From Fulvivirgaceae bacterium JP3-4 (GTDB taxonomy: Bacteria; Bacteroidota; Bacteroidia; Cytophagales; Cyclobacteriaceae), in contig JARKND010000001.1 in the NCBI GenBank assembly GCA_029309925.1, positions 682,001 to 746,000 on the forward strand: a stretch of 64,000 nt of DNA, written 5' to 3'. Shown here one piece after another: positions 49,551-58,410 of this stretch (positions within the stretch are counted from its first letter, which is position 1; each line of letters begins with the position of its first letter). A model generated the notes under the pieces. The model was given only the letters and a program-made list of their open reading frames with translations, had not been told where the DNA came from and searched no databases. The translations under genes and the position numbers were made by a program.

Positions 49551-50927
49551 TTAAATCAGTTTGATGATCATATCCGGGAACAGCCCAAGGATGATCGTTG
49601 AAAGGAGGCAGATCACCAACATCACATTATGCATGGTCGTAACGGCCACCGGAGTTGTTGTCTCAGGTGCCTTGAGGTACATCGCAATGATGATTCGGAA
49701 GTAGTAATAAATACCGATCAGTGAAGTCACCACCGCGAGCAACACGATGCCTACATAACCACTTTCAAACGCCACGGTAAAGATGTAATACTTCGCGAAG
49801 AAGCCTGCCAGCGGAGGAATACCCGCAAGTGATAAGAGCGCTACTGTCATGGCGAAAGCGTGGAATGGATTGCGCTTACTCAGACCGTTAAATGATTCTG
49901 CGGAAGCATTTTCATTTTCAAACGCAACGTTGTGCAATACTGCAAAAGCTGCGAGGGATGCTGCGGCATAAGCCAATACGTAATAGAGTATCGCACTAGC
50001 GGAAATTTCATTTAGAGCGACCAGTGTGATCAACAAGTAACCAGCGTGCGCGATACTTGAAAACGCCAGCATTCTTTTCACACTGTTCTGGTAAACTGCA
50101 GTGATGTTGCTTACGACTAACGTCAACACCGCAATCACCTGAACGACATTGACCCATTCACCGGAGACACTTGCAAAGCATGTTGCAAAAAGACGGAAGA
50201 ATCCCGCGAAAGCGGCAATCTTGACGATCGTAGACATGAATGCTGTTACCACGGTTGGAGAACCTTCGTAAACGTCAGGTGCCCAGAAGTGAAAAGGAAC
50301 AGCGGAGATTTTGAATGCAAGTCCCACCATCATCAGCAACACACCCGCGTAGAGCAGCGCGCTGAATTCTGTTGAGCCAGCGGTAATTACCTGGTTGATT
50401 TTTCCAAGATCGAATGACCCTGTTACTCCATAAACTAAGGCAATGCCGAAGAGGAGGAAGCCGGTAGCAAACGAACCCATCAGGAAATACTTGAACGATG
50501 CCTCGTTTGAGAAGAGGTCGGTCATTTTGCTTCCAGCCATGATATAGAGGGAGATCGAAAGAATTTCAATTCCCAGGAAGAGCATGGCGAGGTTGCTATA
50601 CGATACCATGAACACCGCGCCAACCAGCGAGAACAAAACAAGCGCGAAGTGATCGGTTACGTGCGTATTATTTTCAAAATAGTCCCTTGACATCAGGAAC
50701 CACAAAAATGCAATCACAGCAATGCCTGCACTGAACGCAATGGCATAGTTGTCGAAGGTCAGCATGTTGCTGAAGTGGGAGGTACCTGTGTTCCAGTCCA
50801 TCACCAGCAGGCCAGCCGTTGCGAGAAGGCCAAGAAGTACGATCGGAAATAATATTTTCCTGAAGCTAAAGATCTCAGCCAGGAGTGAAAAGATACCAAG
50901 TCCGGAAAGTATGTAGACTGCGTTCAT
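49551..50927 (-). CDS. nuoN: NADH-quinone oxidoreductase subunit N
   Basis: NuoN is one of three antiporter-like proton-pumping subunits in the membrane arm of complex I. At 458 residues with about 14 helices, it has the family core: LFLGIEILSISLYIMAG, YFLMGSFATGFLLFG and FHFWAPDVYEGSPTVVTAFM, where a helix-breaking Pro and charged residues form the proton path. It is the last gene of the operon. It follows nuoM after a 139-bp gap with word repeats, so its expression may differ from the rest. Confidence 0.95.
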   Translation of the reverse strand: MNAVYILSGLGIFSLLAEIFSFRKILFPIVLLGLLATAGLLVMDWNTGTSHFSNMLTFDNYAIAFSAGIAVIAFLWFLMSRDYFENNTHVTDHFALVLFSLVGAVFMVSYSNLAMLFLGIEILSISLYIMAGSKMTDLFSNEASFKYFLMGSFATGFLLFGIALVYGVTGSFDLGKINQVITAGSTEFSALLYAGVLLMMVGLAFKISAVPFHFWAPDVYEGSPTVVTAFMSTIVKIAAFAGFFRLFATCFASVSGEWVNVVQVIAVLTLVVSNITAVYQNSVKRMLAFSSIAHAGYLLITLVALNEISASAILYYVLAYAAASLAAFAVLHNVAFENENASAESFNGLSKRNPFHAFAMTVALLSLAGIPPLAGFFAKYYIFTVAFESGYVGIVLLAVVTSLIGIYYYFRIIIAMYLKAPETTTPVAVTTMHNVMLVICLLSTIILGLFPDMIIKLI

Positions 50928-50941
50928 TTATAGTTAGATCA

Positions 50942-51066
50942 AAATACTAAGTTCCAAAAACCAAATCCCAAATTCCAAAAACCAATTTCAATAGCTATCG
51001 GCACCAAATTCTAACCCTGATGTTCAACACCAAAAGCTAAAGGCCAAAGGCGAAAAGCCAATAGCT
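50942..51066. repeat. Word repeat between nuoM and nuoN
   Basis: The patch is of direct words (TTCCAAAAACCAAATCCCAAATTCC, as a span 50952-50976, then AAAGGCCAAAGGCGAAAAGCC near 51040-51060). GCTAT and AATAGC units can pair weakly. There is no strong hairpin. Confidence 0.65.
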
Positions 51067-52539
51067 TTACTGACTTAAAGCCTGATAGTTTGTGAGGATC
51101 TGATGCAGGTTGTTCACCGCAGCTTCTGAAATTTTCAAAAGCGGTGCGGGGTAAACACCAATCAGGATCACCATTACTACTATCGGATATAAGACTAGTT
51201 TTTCATTTAAGCCAAGGTCAATGAAGTTCTGCGTGCGGACGTTGGCCTCACCAAGCATCGTTTGCTGGAAACTTCTGAGCATGTATACCGCACCAAGGAT
51301 CATCGTAAGACCTGCAACAGCACCAATGATGTTGTTAAACTGGAATACGGAATTGATCAATAGGAATTCACCAACAAACCCACTCGTCAACGGAAGGGCT
51401 ACGCTACCCAGCATGATCACTACGAATACCGTTGTGAATATCGGAGCTGAGTTTCTGATCCCGCCAAGGCTGGCAATTTCCTGTGTCGTTGTTCTGGAGA
51501 AGATGATATCGATGATGTACCAGAGACCTACGACTACGATGCCGTGGCTGATCATCTGGATCATAGCACCCTGCATACCAATCTTGTTGAGCGTAAACAA
51601 TCCCGCAGCAATCAGTCCTACGTGAGCGATAGACGAATATGCGATTAGACGCTTGAGATCTTTCTGAACGATCGCCAGGCACGATGCGTACACAATTCCA
51701 ATTACCGACAAGATGATCGCAGTGCTCGCCCATTCGTTCACACCTTGCGGAACAACGGGAAGCAACCAGCGGATCACTCCGAAGATACCCATCTTCAACA
51801 TGATTCCGGAAAGCAGCATCGTTCCCTGTGTAGGAGAGGTATGGTATGTATCCGGCTGCCACGTGTGGAACGGGAACACTGGCATCTTGATCGCGAAGGC
51901 GAGGAACATCGCCCAGAAGATCAGGCTTTGTGTCGATGCAGGAAGATTCTGACCTGCAGCATACAAAGCTTCAACAGCGAAAGAGTGTTCACCTGGTGTC
52001 TGATAATAGAGGTAGATCAAACCCACAAGCATGACCAAACTACCTGCGAGCGTATAAATGAAGAACTTTAAAGTAACAGCTCCGCGATTTACACCACCCC
52101 AGCGGAGGCAGATGAAGTAAATTGGAATCAGCGCCATCTCCCAGAAGATGTAGAAGAGGAATCCATCGAGCGCTACGAATACGCCAACCAGTGCCATCTC
52201 CATGAAGAGAATGAGACTGTAGAAAGAGATGTGTTTTTCGTAGCTGTTTTTAAATGAGGAGAGGATGATCAGCGGAGTAAGCACGGTAGTCAGAATAACA
52301 AGCAACATACTGATGCCATCGATACCAACATAGAAATTGATGCCGAGCGATGCTACCCACGGATAGTTAACAACGAACTGTGTAGTCGCATCAGGTTGAA
52401 ACTGTGCAACGGTAACAATTGTCAGGACGAGTTCAATCAATGAAACGGTCAATGCCCATGGTTTTGCAAACCTCGCATCGAGTGCGAGTAGTATTGCAGC
52501 GCCAACAAGCGGCCAAAGAATCAATAGTGTTGTTAACAT
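51067..52539 (-). CDS. nuoM: NADH-quinone oxidoreductase subunit M
   Basis: NuoM is the second antiporter-like subunit, with 490 residues and about 14 helices. Diagnostic segments are YVGIDGISMLLVILTTVLTPL near the N terminus, FWEMALIPIYFICLRWGG (about 129-146) with the key Glu, FAIKMPVFPFHTWQPDTYHTSP (about 218-239) with the key Lys, and LKRLIAYSSIAHVGLI (about 297-312). It starts 24 bases after nuoL. Confidence 0.96.
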   Translation of the reverse strand: MLTTLLILWPLVGAAILLALDARFAKPWALTVSLIELVLTIVTVAQFQPDATTQFVVNYPWVASLGINFYVGIDGISMLLVILTTVLTPLIILSSFKNSYEKHISFYSLILFMEMALVGVFVALDGFLFYIFWEMALIPIYFICLRWGGVNRGAVTLKFFIYTLAGSLVMLVGLIYLYYQTPGEHSFAVEALYAAGQNLPASTQSLIFWAMFLAFAIKMPVFPFHTWQPDTYHTSPTQGTMLLSGIMLKMGIFGVIRWLLPVVPQGVNEWASTAIILSVIGIVYASCLAIVQKDLKRLIAYSSIAHVGLIAAGLFTLNKIGMQGAMIQMISHGIVVVGLWYIIDIIFSRTTTQEIASLGGIRNSAPIFTTVFVVIMLGSVALPLTSGFVGEFLLINSVFQFNNIIGAVAGLTMILGAVYMLRSFQQTMLGEANVRTQNFIDLGLNEKLVLYPIVVMVILIGVYPAPLLKISEAAVNNLHQILTNYQALSQ

Positions 52540-52563
52540 CTCTATATTAAATTCGAACTATTC

Positions 52564-54477
52564 TTATAAAAAACTTCTGCTCACGAGCAGCACAATGATG
52601 CTGATCACCATCGCGAGAATGTAAAATCCTGTATTTCCGGTCTGCACGAGGCGAAGCGTCTTGCTTCCCCAGGTGATTGCTTTCCCTGTTCCGTTCACAA
52701 TGTTGTCGATTAATAATTTCTCAACCACTGAATCGAAAACTTTGGAAAGGAAATACAAAGGCTTTACTACAACGGTGTTGTATGCTTCATCCACGTAGTA
52801 CTTGTTGTACACCAGACGATGTGCTGCACCAAGTGATGCTTCATTGGACGTTGGAACGCTTTTCCTTCTCACGTAGATCGAGTACGCGATGAAGATCATC
52901 ACGAGCGTAAGACCAACGATCAGCCCCATCAGGATCAATTCGGTTGAATGATCGAGGTGATGATGCTCACCTGCAATTTGCGCTGATTGGGCGAACACCG
53001 GTGAAAGGAAGTTATTCAATGCATGACTTCCACCAAGCACTTCTGGAACTCCCATAAAACCACCGATCAAGGAAAGAACAGCGAGAACCATCAACGGAAT
53101 AGTCATGCTTTTCGGTGATTCGTGGATATGATGCTTCACTTCCTCCGATGCTCTATTTTCACCTGAGAACGTCAGGAAGAAAAGGCGGAACATGTAGAAG
53201 GATGTTAGCAATGAAGCAATGGCTCCCACGGCATACACTACTTTGCTGTGCGCGAACGCATTTGCAAGGATTTCATCCTTCGAGAAGAAACCAGCGAATG
53301 GAGGAATACCCGCAATGGCCAGGGTTCCGACCAGGAAGGTGATGAACGTGATTGGAAGATATTTCCTCAGGCCGCCCATTTTGCGTATATCCTGTTCGTC
53401 GCTCATGCCGTGGATTACGCTACCAGCACCAAGGAACAACAACGCCTTGAAGAACGCGTGTGTCGCCATATGGAAGATACCTGTTGTAAACGCTCCAAGT
53501 CCGAGTGCAACGAACATCAACCCAAGCTGACTTACGGTCGAGTAGGCAAGTACTTTCTTAATGTCATTTTGTGCTATCGCGATGGTTGCTGCGAACAAGG
53601 CGGTTGCAAGTCCGATTACCGTTACAATTTCAAGTGTGAAAGGAGAGAGCGTGTAAAGTACGTTGTTGCGGGCGATCATGTAAACGCCAGCCGTCACCAT
53701 GGTTGCCGCGTGGATAAGGGCAGACACTGGTGTTGGGCCCGCCATCGCATCAGGAAGCCATGTGTACAATGGAATCTGTGCACTCTTACCAATTGCTCCG
53801 ACAAAAAGAAGGATCGTGATCCAAGTGATAATTTCAGAACCTACCGGGAATTCACCGGCCTTTGAGAATACGTCAGCGTAATTAATGCTGCCGAAAGTAA
53901 CGAAGATCAGAATCACACCAAGGATCAGACCAAGGTCACCGATGCGGTTCATGATGAATGCTTTCTTGGCTGCATCGTTGTAGTCCTGATTCTTGAACCA
54001 GAAACCGATCAGCAGGTAAGAGCAGAGACCAACGCCTTCCCATCCTACGAACATCAGCAGGTAGTTTGAACCCATCACCAACAAGAGCATGAAGAAGATA
54101 AACAAGTTCAGATACATGAAGAATCTTCTGAAACCGTCATCGTGATACATGTAGCCTACCGAGTAGACGTGAATTAAAAATCCAACGCCTGTGATGATCA
54201 TCATCATCGTGGCACTGAGTGGATCAACCAGGAATGAAAACGATACTGAGAAGTTTCCGGTTGTAATCCAGTCGAATGCAGTGTATGTAAATGCAGCCTG
54301 GCCCTCAGGAGCGTTCAATAAATTAAAGAACAGGACGGACGATAAAATGAATGCAACGAATACTGCTCCACACGCAAAAAAAGACACCCAGCCTTTTGTA
54401 AGGCTTTTATTCAGAAATCCGATGAAGAGAAAACCCAGTAGGGGAGCGAGTGGTATAAATCCAATCAAATCACTCAT
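52564..54477 (-). CDS. nuoL: NADH-quinone oxidoreductase subunit L
   Basis: NuoL is the distal antiporter-like subunit, 637 residues with about 16 helices and the long lateral helix at the C terminus. It has GVGLCSYLLIGFWF, AQIPLYTWLPDAMAGPTPVSALIHAATMV (as a span near 240-268) and KVLAYSTVSQLGLMFVALG. The start is taken as the ATG at 54477, which overlaps the nuoK stop by one base (TAATG). Another ATG two codons upstream (54483) is possible. Confidence 0.96.
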   Translation of the reverse strand: MSDLIGFIPLAPLLGFLFIGFLNKSLTKGWVSFFACGAVFVAFILSSVLFFNLLNAPEGQAAFTYTAFDWITTGNFSVSFSFLVDPLSATMMMIITGVGFLIHVYSVGYMYHDDGFRRFFMYLNLFIFFMLLLVMGSNYLLMFVGWEGVGLCSYLLIGFWFKNQDYNDAAKKAFIMNRIGDLGLILGVILIFVTFGSINYADVFSKAGEFPVGSEIITWITILLFVGAIGKSAQIPLYTWLPDAMAGPTPVSALIHAATMVTAGVYMIARNNVLYTLSPFTLEIVTVIGLATALFAATIAIAQNDIKKVLAYSTVSQLGLMFVALGLGAFTTGIFHMATHAFFKALLFLGAGSVIHGMSDEQDIRKMGGLRKYLPITFITFLVGTLAIAGIPPFAGFFSKDEILANAFAHSKVVYAVGAIASLLTSFYMFRLFFLTFSGENRASEEVKHHIHESPKSMTIPLMVLAVLSLIGGFMGVPEVLGGSHALNNFLSPVFAQSAQIAGEHHHLDHSTELILMGLIVGLTLVMIFIAYSIYVRRKSVPTSNEASLGAAHRLVYNKYYVDEAYNTVVVKPLYFLSKVFDSVVEKLLIDNIVNGTGKAITWGSKTLRLVQTGNTGFYILAMVISIIVLLVSRSFL

Positions 54478-54809
54478 TACCATTTCAATTTATTGAGTAC
54501 GTTAATATCCGTTGTTTTCGTGTTGTGATAGATCACAATGAGGATCGCGAGGCCGACTGCAACTTCAGCCGCAGCTACCGCCATAATAAAGAATACGAAA
54601 ACTTGTCCTGCGCCATCACCATGATAAGCAGAGAAAGCTACCAGCAATACGTTCACGGCATTCAGCATAAGCTCAATGCACATGAAGATGATGATTGCAT
54701 TCTTTCGGTACAGCACACCCAGCACACCGATCACAAACAATGCGGTGCTTAACCAGATGTAGTAATTCAGCGGAACACCCTGAATGGCCTGTGTTACGTT
54801 TTCGTTCAT
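54477..54809 (-). CDS. nuoK: NADH-quinone oxidoreductase subunit K
   Basis: NuoK is a small membrane subunit with 110 residues and three helices. It carries the conserved Glu pair in helices 2-3 ([34 protein letters not shown]) needed for proton transfer. It overlaps nuoJ by 4 bases and nuoL by one, so translation is coupled. Confidence 0.96.
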   Translation of the reverse strand: MNENVTQAIQGVPLNYYIWLSTALFVIGVLGVLYRKNAIIIFMCIELMLNAVNVLLVAFSAYHGDGAGQVFVFFIMAVAAAEVAVGLAILIVIYHNTKTTDINVLNKLKW

Positions 54810-55390
54810 TTCGTAAGCTCTTTAATATTTCCGATTCCTCTTGCCGAGGCAACTGATCCTCGTCCGTTCTTCTCATGTGCAATTTCTTTAGCACGTTTCA
54901 TGTGCGTTTTGCCAAGCATCACGGCACCAACCATGGCGGCAAGAAGCAGGATCGAAACGATTTCAAAAGGGAGGAGGAATTCGTTGAACAACAGTCGTCC
55001 GAGATTTTTTACAAGACCGGTGTTGTTGCTTGACGCAAAGGACACGCTTTCAGCTTCAGCACCGCGCAATGCACCCACGAATACTACCAGCAAAAGTCCG
55101 GATGTAATCACTGCGCCAGCTTTCCAGAGATTTGATTTTTGTGATTCGTCATCCTTGTTGAGGTTCAGGAGCATAATCACGTAGAGGAACAACACCATGA
55201 TGGCACCGGCATACACGATCACGTGTACGGCCGCCAGGAACTGTGCATTTAATAATAAGTAATGACAGGCCACGCAGAAGAATGTGATGACAAGGTAAAG
55301 CACGCTGTGGATGGGATTCCGTGAGAATACGACCATCAGTGCGCTAAGCACGGCCAGGAATGAAATAAAATAAAATGCGTATAGAGTCAC
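54806..55390 (-). CDS. nuoJ: NADH-quinone oxidoreductase subunit J
   Basis: NuoJ is a membrane subunit with 194 residues and five helices. [29 protein letters not shown] and [22 protein letters not shown] contain the pi-bulge region typical of NuoJ (given as spans near 5-33 and 56-77). The C-terminal tail is charged. The gene starts 45 bases after nuoI. Confidence 0.95.
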   Translation of the reverse strand: MTLYAFYFISFLAVLSALMVVFSRNPIHSVLYLVITFFCVACHYLLLNAQFLAAVHVIVYAGAIMVLFLYVIMLLNLNKDDESQKSNLWKAGAVITSGLLLVVFVGALRGAEAESVSFASSNNTGLVKNLGRLLFNEFLLPFEIVSILLLAAMVGAVMLGKTHMKRAKEIAHEKNGRGSVASARGIGNIKELTK

Positions 55391-55435
55391 GACACTGGTT
55401 ATTTAATCCAGCCGAAGCTGGTATAGGTTTAAGTC

Positions 55436-56005
55436 TTATCGGTTATGAGATAAATTCTTGTGCTTCTTGAATTCAAGAACCGCAGGAGTTTGTCTCTTCG
55501 TTACATCAACACGGTTGTCCACTGGCTCTACCAATTTATCTTTTCCGTAGATGAATTCGCCACGGCCAAACTCCGTTGGCACAAGGCGATCAGTCAGGAA
55601 GATGGCTTCTTTCGGACATGCTTCCTCACACAGCCCGCAGAAAATGCAACGCAACATGTTGATCTCGTAAGTTGTTGCATATTTTTCTTCGCGATACAGA
55701 TTCTCCTCGCCCTTCTTGCGCTCACCTGCCGTCATGGTGATAGCTTCCGCTGGACACGCTACGGCACAAAGTCCGCAGGCGGTACACCGTTCCGCACCTT
55801 TGTCGTCACGCTTGAGCACATGCTGGCCTCTCCACACCGCGCTAAACTCTCTTTTCTTTTCAGGATACTTCACAGTAGCCTTTCTTTTGAAAAGGTGTTT
55901 CAGGGTAATGATCACGCCTCCAAGAATCGCAGGCAGGTACATGCGCTCCGCCAGCGTCATTTCTTTCTTCACAACAACTTTTGATCTTCCAGATAGTGAT
56001 GTCAT
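55436..56005 (-). CDS. nuoI: NADH-quinone oxidoreductase subunit I (two 4Fe-4S clusters)
   Basis: NuoI is the ferredoxin-like subunit that carries clusters N6a and N6b to NuoB. At 189 residues it has two binding motifs, CTACGLCAVACP (about 77-88) and CIFCGLCEEACP (about 120-131). The basic N terminus and the hydrophobic stretch near 27-42 fit membrane-arm docking. It is separated from nuoH by a 190-bp word-hairpin gap. Confidence 0.96.
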   Translation of the reverse strand: MTSLSGRSKVVVKKEMTLAERMYLPAILGGVIITLKHLFKRKATVKYPEKKREFSAVWRGQHVLKRDDKGAERCTACGLCAVACPAEAITMTAGERKKGEENLYREEKYATTYEINMLRCIFCGLCEEACPKEAIFLTDRLVPTEFGRGEFIYGKDKLVEPVDNRVDVTKRQTPAVLEFKKHKNLSHNR

Positions 56006-56050
56006 TTGATATCGTTACTGTTAACTTCTTAGTTCATCTTTCTCTGTTGG

Positions 56051-56189
56051 GGCTGCAAGCTTCAAGCTACAAGCTTCAAGTTGTGCGCAGTCCTCAACGG
56101 TAGTCGCTCTTATCACGACTATTAATTCTTTGATCAATATTTTCGTTTGGTCTACCCGGCTTGCAGCTTGAAGCTTGCAGCTTGTAGCC
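56051..56189. repeat. Word-repeat hairpin between nuoH and nuoI
   Basis: The left arm is 56051-56081 (GGCTGCAAGCTTCAAGCTAC and on) and the right arm 56159-56189 (GCTTGCAGCTTGAAGCTTGC and on). They are near-perfect reverse complements over about 30 bases. A small stem TAGTCG (56101-56106)/CGACTA (56116-56121) lies in the loop. It interrupts the nuo transcript. Confidence 0.85.
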
Positions 56190-56195
56190 CATTCT

Positions 56196-57236
56196 TCAGT
56201 CCATCAGAATCATCACAAGCCCCGTCACAGCCACATTGGCAATCGCTAATGGAATCAAAATCTTCCAACCCAGGTTCATCAGCTGATCATAGCGGAAGCG
56301 CGGGAGTGTCCAGCGGATCCACATGAAGAAGAAGATGAAGAAGCCGATCTTCATGAAGAAGAATACGGTTCCGAGAATGGTGGCGACATTCGGATCGAGT
56401 CCGAGGTCGTTAATAAATGGAATGTTGTATCCGCCAAAGTAAAGCGTAGCCATTACTGCTGACGAAGTGAACATGTTAATGTATTCTGCGAACAGGTAGA
56501 AACCGAGCTTCATACTTGAATACTCCGTGTGGTATCCACCGACAAGTTCGGTTTCCGTTTCCGGCAAATCGAACGGCATACGGTTACATTCCGCGAAAGC
56601 GCAGATGATGAAGATCATGAAGCCTATTGGCTGATACACGATGTTCCACATATTCCAGTCAGAACCTACGCCACCGCCTTGCTGCGCGGCAATTTCCTGC
56701 AGACTGAGTGTTCCAGTGATCATGATCAACGCGATGATGGAAAGTCCCATCGCCAGTTCGTAGCTGATCATTTGTGCTGATGCGCGGATCGCGCCAAGCA
56801 ATGAGAATTTGTTGTTCGATGCCCAGCCACCGATCATGATACCATACACACCGATCGAAACAACTCCGAAGATGTACAGGATACCGATGTTCAAGTCAGC
56901 GATCTGAAGATTGTACTGTGTTCCGTTGATGGTCAGTGTTCCACCCCACGGAATGACAACGCCCGCCATGATCGCAGTAAGCATCGCCACGCAAGGGCCG
57001 ACAATGAAAAGGAATTTGTTCGAGACGTTCGGGATAATTTCTTCCTTCATGAACATCTTCACACCATCAGCCAGTGGTTGAAGAAGCCCAAAGGGACCCG
57101 CACGGTCAGGACCAACGCGATCCTGGATGAACGCAGCAACTTTACGCTCAAGATAAGTTGAGTACATGGCGATCAGCAGGGTGACGCCAAAAATTGAGAA
57201 TACAAGAATCAACTTAAACGTTAGTACTTCGCTCAT
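56196..57236 (-). CDS. nuoH: NADH-quinone oxidoreductase subunit H
   Basis: NuoH forms the quinone-entry chamber of complex I. It has 346 residues and eight or more helices. Conserved loops are YSTYLERKVAAFIQDRVGPDRAGPFGLLQPLADGVKM (about 26-62, as a span), FAECNRMPFDLPETETELVGGYHTEYSSMKL (about 213-243) and WIRWTLPRFRYDQLMNLGWKILIPL. The first loop and the Glu-rich one are quinone-linked. It overlaps the nuoG stop by 4 bases. Confidence 0.97.
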   Translation of the reverse strand: MSEVLTFKLILVFSIFGVTLLIAMYSTYLERKVAAFIQDRVGPDRAGPFGLLQPLADGVKMFMKEEIIPNVSNKFLFIVGPCVAMLTAIMAGVVIPWGGTLTINGTQYNLQIADLNIGILYIFGVVSIGVYGIMIGGWASNNKFSLLGAIRASAQMISYELAMGLSIIALIMITGTLSLQEIAAQQGGGVGSDWNMWNIVYQPIGFMIFIICAFAECNRMPFDLPETETELVGGYHTEYSSMKLGFYLFAEYINMFTSSAVMATLYFGGYNIPFINDLGLDPNVATILGTVFFFMKIGFFIFFFMWIRWTLPRFRYDQLMNLGWKILIPLAIANVAVTGLVMILMD

Positions 57237-58237
57237 TCCGCTGAGTTATTAGTCTGTTCTAATCTTTTTCCTTCCTGGAACTTCAATTGACGCTCAACAT
57301 CTTTCTTCAGTTTCACAAGGTCAACCTTCTCGTAGTGGTTTTGTGAAATCACCGAACCACGGTCAATGTGACGAGGTCCTTCAACCGTCCAGTGTGACAT
57401 GTCTTTATGGTCGTAACGGCATTCGTTACAGATAAACTCTTTCACTTCACCATACTGATCTTTGCGCGCTGTTACGCGCAATACATCATTGCCTTTAGTC
57501 CAGAGCACAACCTTACCGCTACACTTCGGACAATCCCTGTGAGCATCCAACGGTTTCGTGAACCACACGCGTTGCTTGAATCTGAATGTCTTATCAGTTA
57601 GTGCACCGACAGGACAAACATCGATCATGTTTCCGGAGAATTCATTGTCAACTGCTTTCTCAATGTACGTGCTGATCTCTGCGTGGTCCCCACGATTGAT
57701 CACACCGTGCACGCGGTTATCCGTCAGCTGATCGGCAACATACGTGCAGCGATAGCAGAGGATACAACGGTTCATGTGAAGCTTTATCTTATCACCGATG
57801 TCGATCGGGTCGAATGTTCTGCGTTCTTCTTCATAGCGGGTTTTCGCCATGCCGTGCTCGTAGGCGAAGTTCTGAAGATCACACTCACCGGCCTGGTCAC
57901 AGATTGGACAATCCAGCGGGTGATTCAACAACAGAAATTCAACAACACCTTTGCGTGTTTCAAGCACCTGCGGGTTTGTTATGTTCTCAACCACCATACC
58001 ATCTTGTGCCATCGTGATACATGACGGAACAAGTTTCGGCATCGGGCGTGGATCTTTCGCAGAACCTGCCGCCACTCTTACGAGACATGCACGGCACTTA
58101 CCACCGCTATTTTTCAACGTGGAATAGTAACACATCGCAGGAGGAACAATTTCTCCCCCGATTTGACGAGCTGCCTGCAGGATGGTTGTTCCTTCGGGCA
58201 CTTCGGTATTTATTCCGTCTATTGTTACCTTTATCAT
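57233..58237 (-). CDS. nuoG: NADH-quinone oxidoreductase subunit G, short form
   Basis: The product has 334 residues, against about 700-900 in many bacteria. The N-terminal 2Fe-2S domain has CRACLVRV (about 48-55). The Cys/His N5 region (HPLDCPICDQAGECDLQNFAYEHG, about 111-134 as a span) and the CxxCxxC part (CILCYRCT, about 159-166) are present. An extra CPKC/CNEC zinc-like pair (about 237-240 and 270-273) follows. The large molybdopterin-oxidoreductase-like domain is missing, as in several Bacteroidota-type complexes. The clusters needed for electron transfer to NuoI are kept. Confidence 0.93.
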   Translation of the reverse strand: MIKVTIDGINTEVPEGTTILQAARQIGGEIVPPAMCYYSTLKNSGGKCRACLVRVAAGSAKDPRPMPKLVPSCITMAQDGMVVENITNPQVLETRKGVVEFLLLNHPLDCPICDQAGECDLQNFAYEHGMAKTRYEEERRTFDPIDIGDKIKLHMNRCILCYRCTYVADQLTDNRVHGVINRGDHAEISTYIEKAVDNEFSGNMIDVCPVGALTDKTFRFKQRVWFTKPLDAHRDCPKCSGKVVLWTKGNDVLRVTARKDQYGEVKEFICNECRYDHKDMSHWTVEGPRHIDRGSVISQNHYEKVDLVKLKKDVERQLKFQEGKRLEQTNNSAE

Positions 58238-58276
58238 CTTCTGTTATCAGATATCTAAGTTCTTCGTTAAATCACG

Positions 58277-58404
58277 CTATGGCTTTTGGCTATAGCTATG
58301 GCCAGTGTCGCGTTTAATCTACTGGCGTACTTTTTAGGACTAAAATCCAAGCTGTTCGTTTTGAAAGTCCCGATGCATTAGCCATTGCCATAGCCAATAG
58401 CCTT
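58277..58404. repeat. Word-repeat hairpin between nuoF and nuoG
   Basis: The left arm (58277-58304) reads GCTATGGCTTTTGGCTATAG then CTATGGCC. The right arm (58379-58404) reads TAGCCATTGCCATAGCCAAT then AGCCTT. The arms are near reverse complements. The central part resembles that of the element at 60465-60606. Confidence 0.83.
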
Positions 58405-58410
58405 AGCTTC

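Noticed and set aside
53248-53865. 205-residue plus-strand open frame opposite nuoL.
   Set aside because: Antisense shadow of nuoL; Cys/His-rich nonsense composition.
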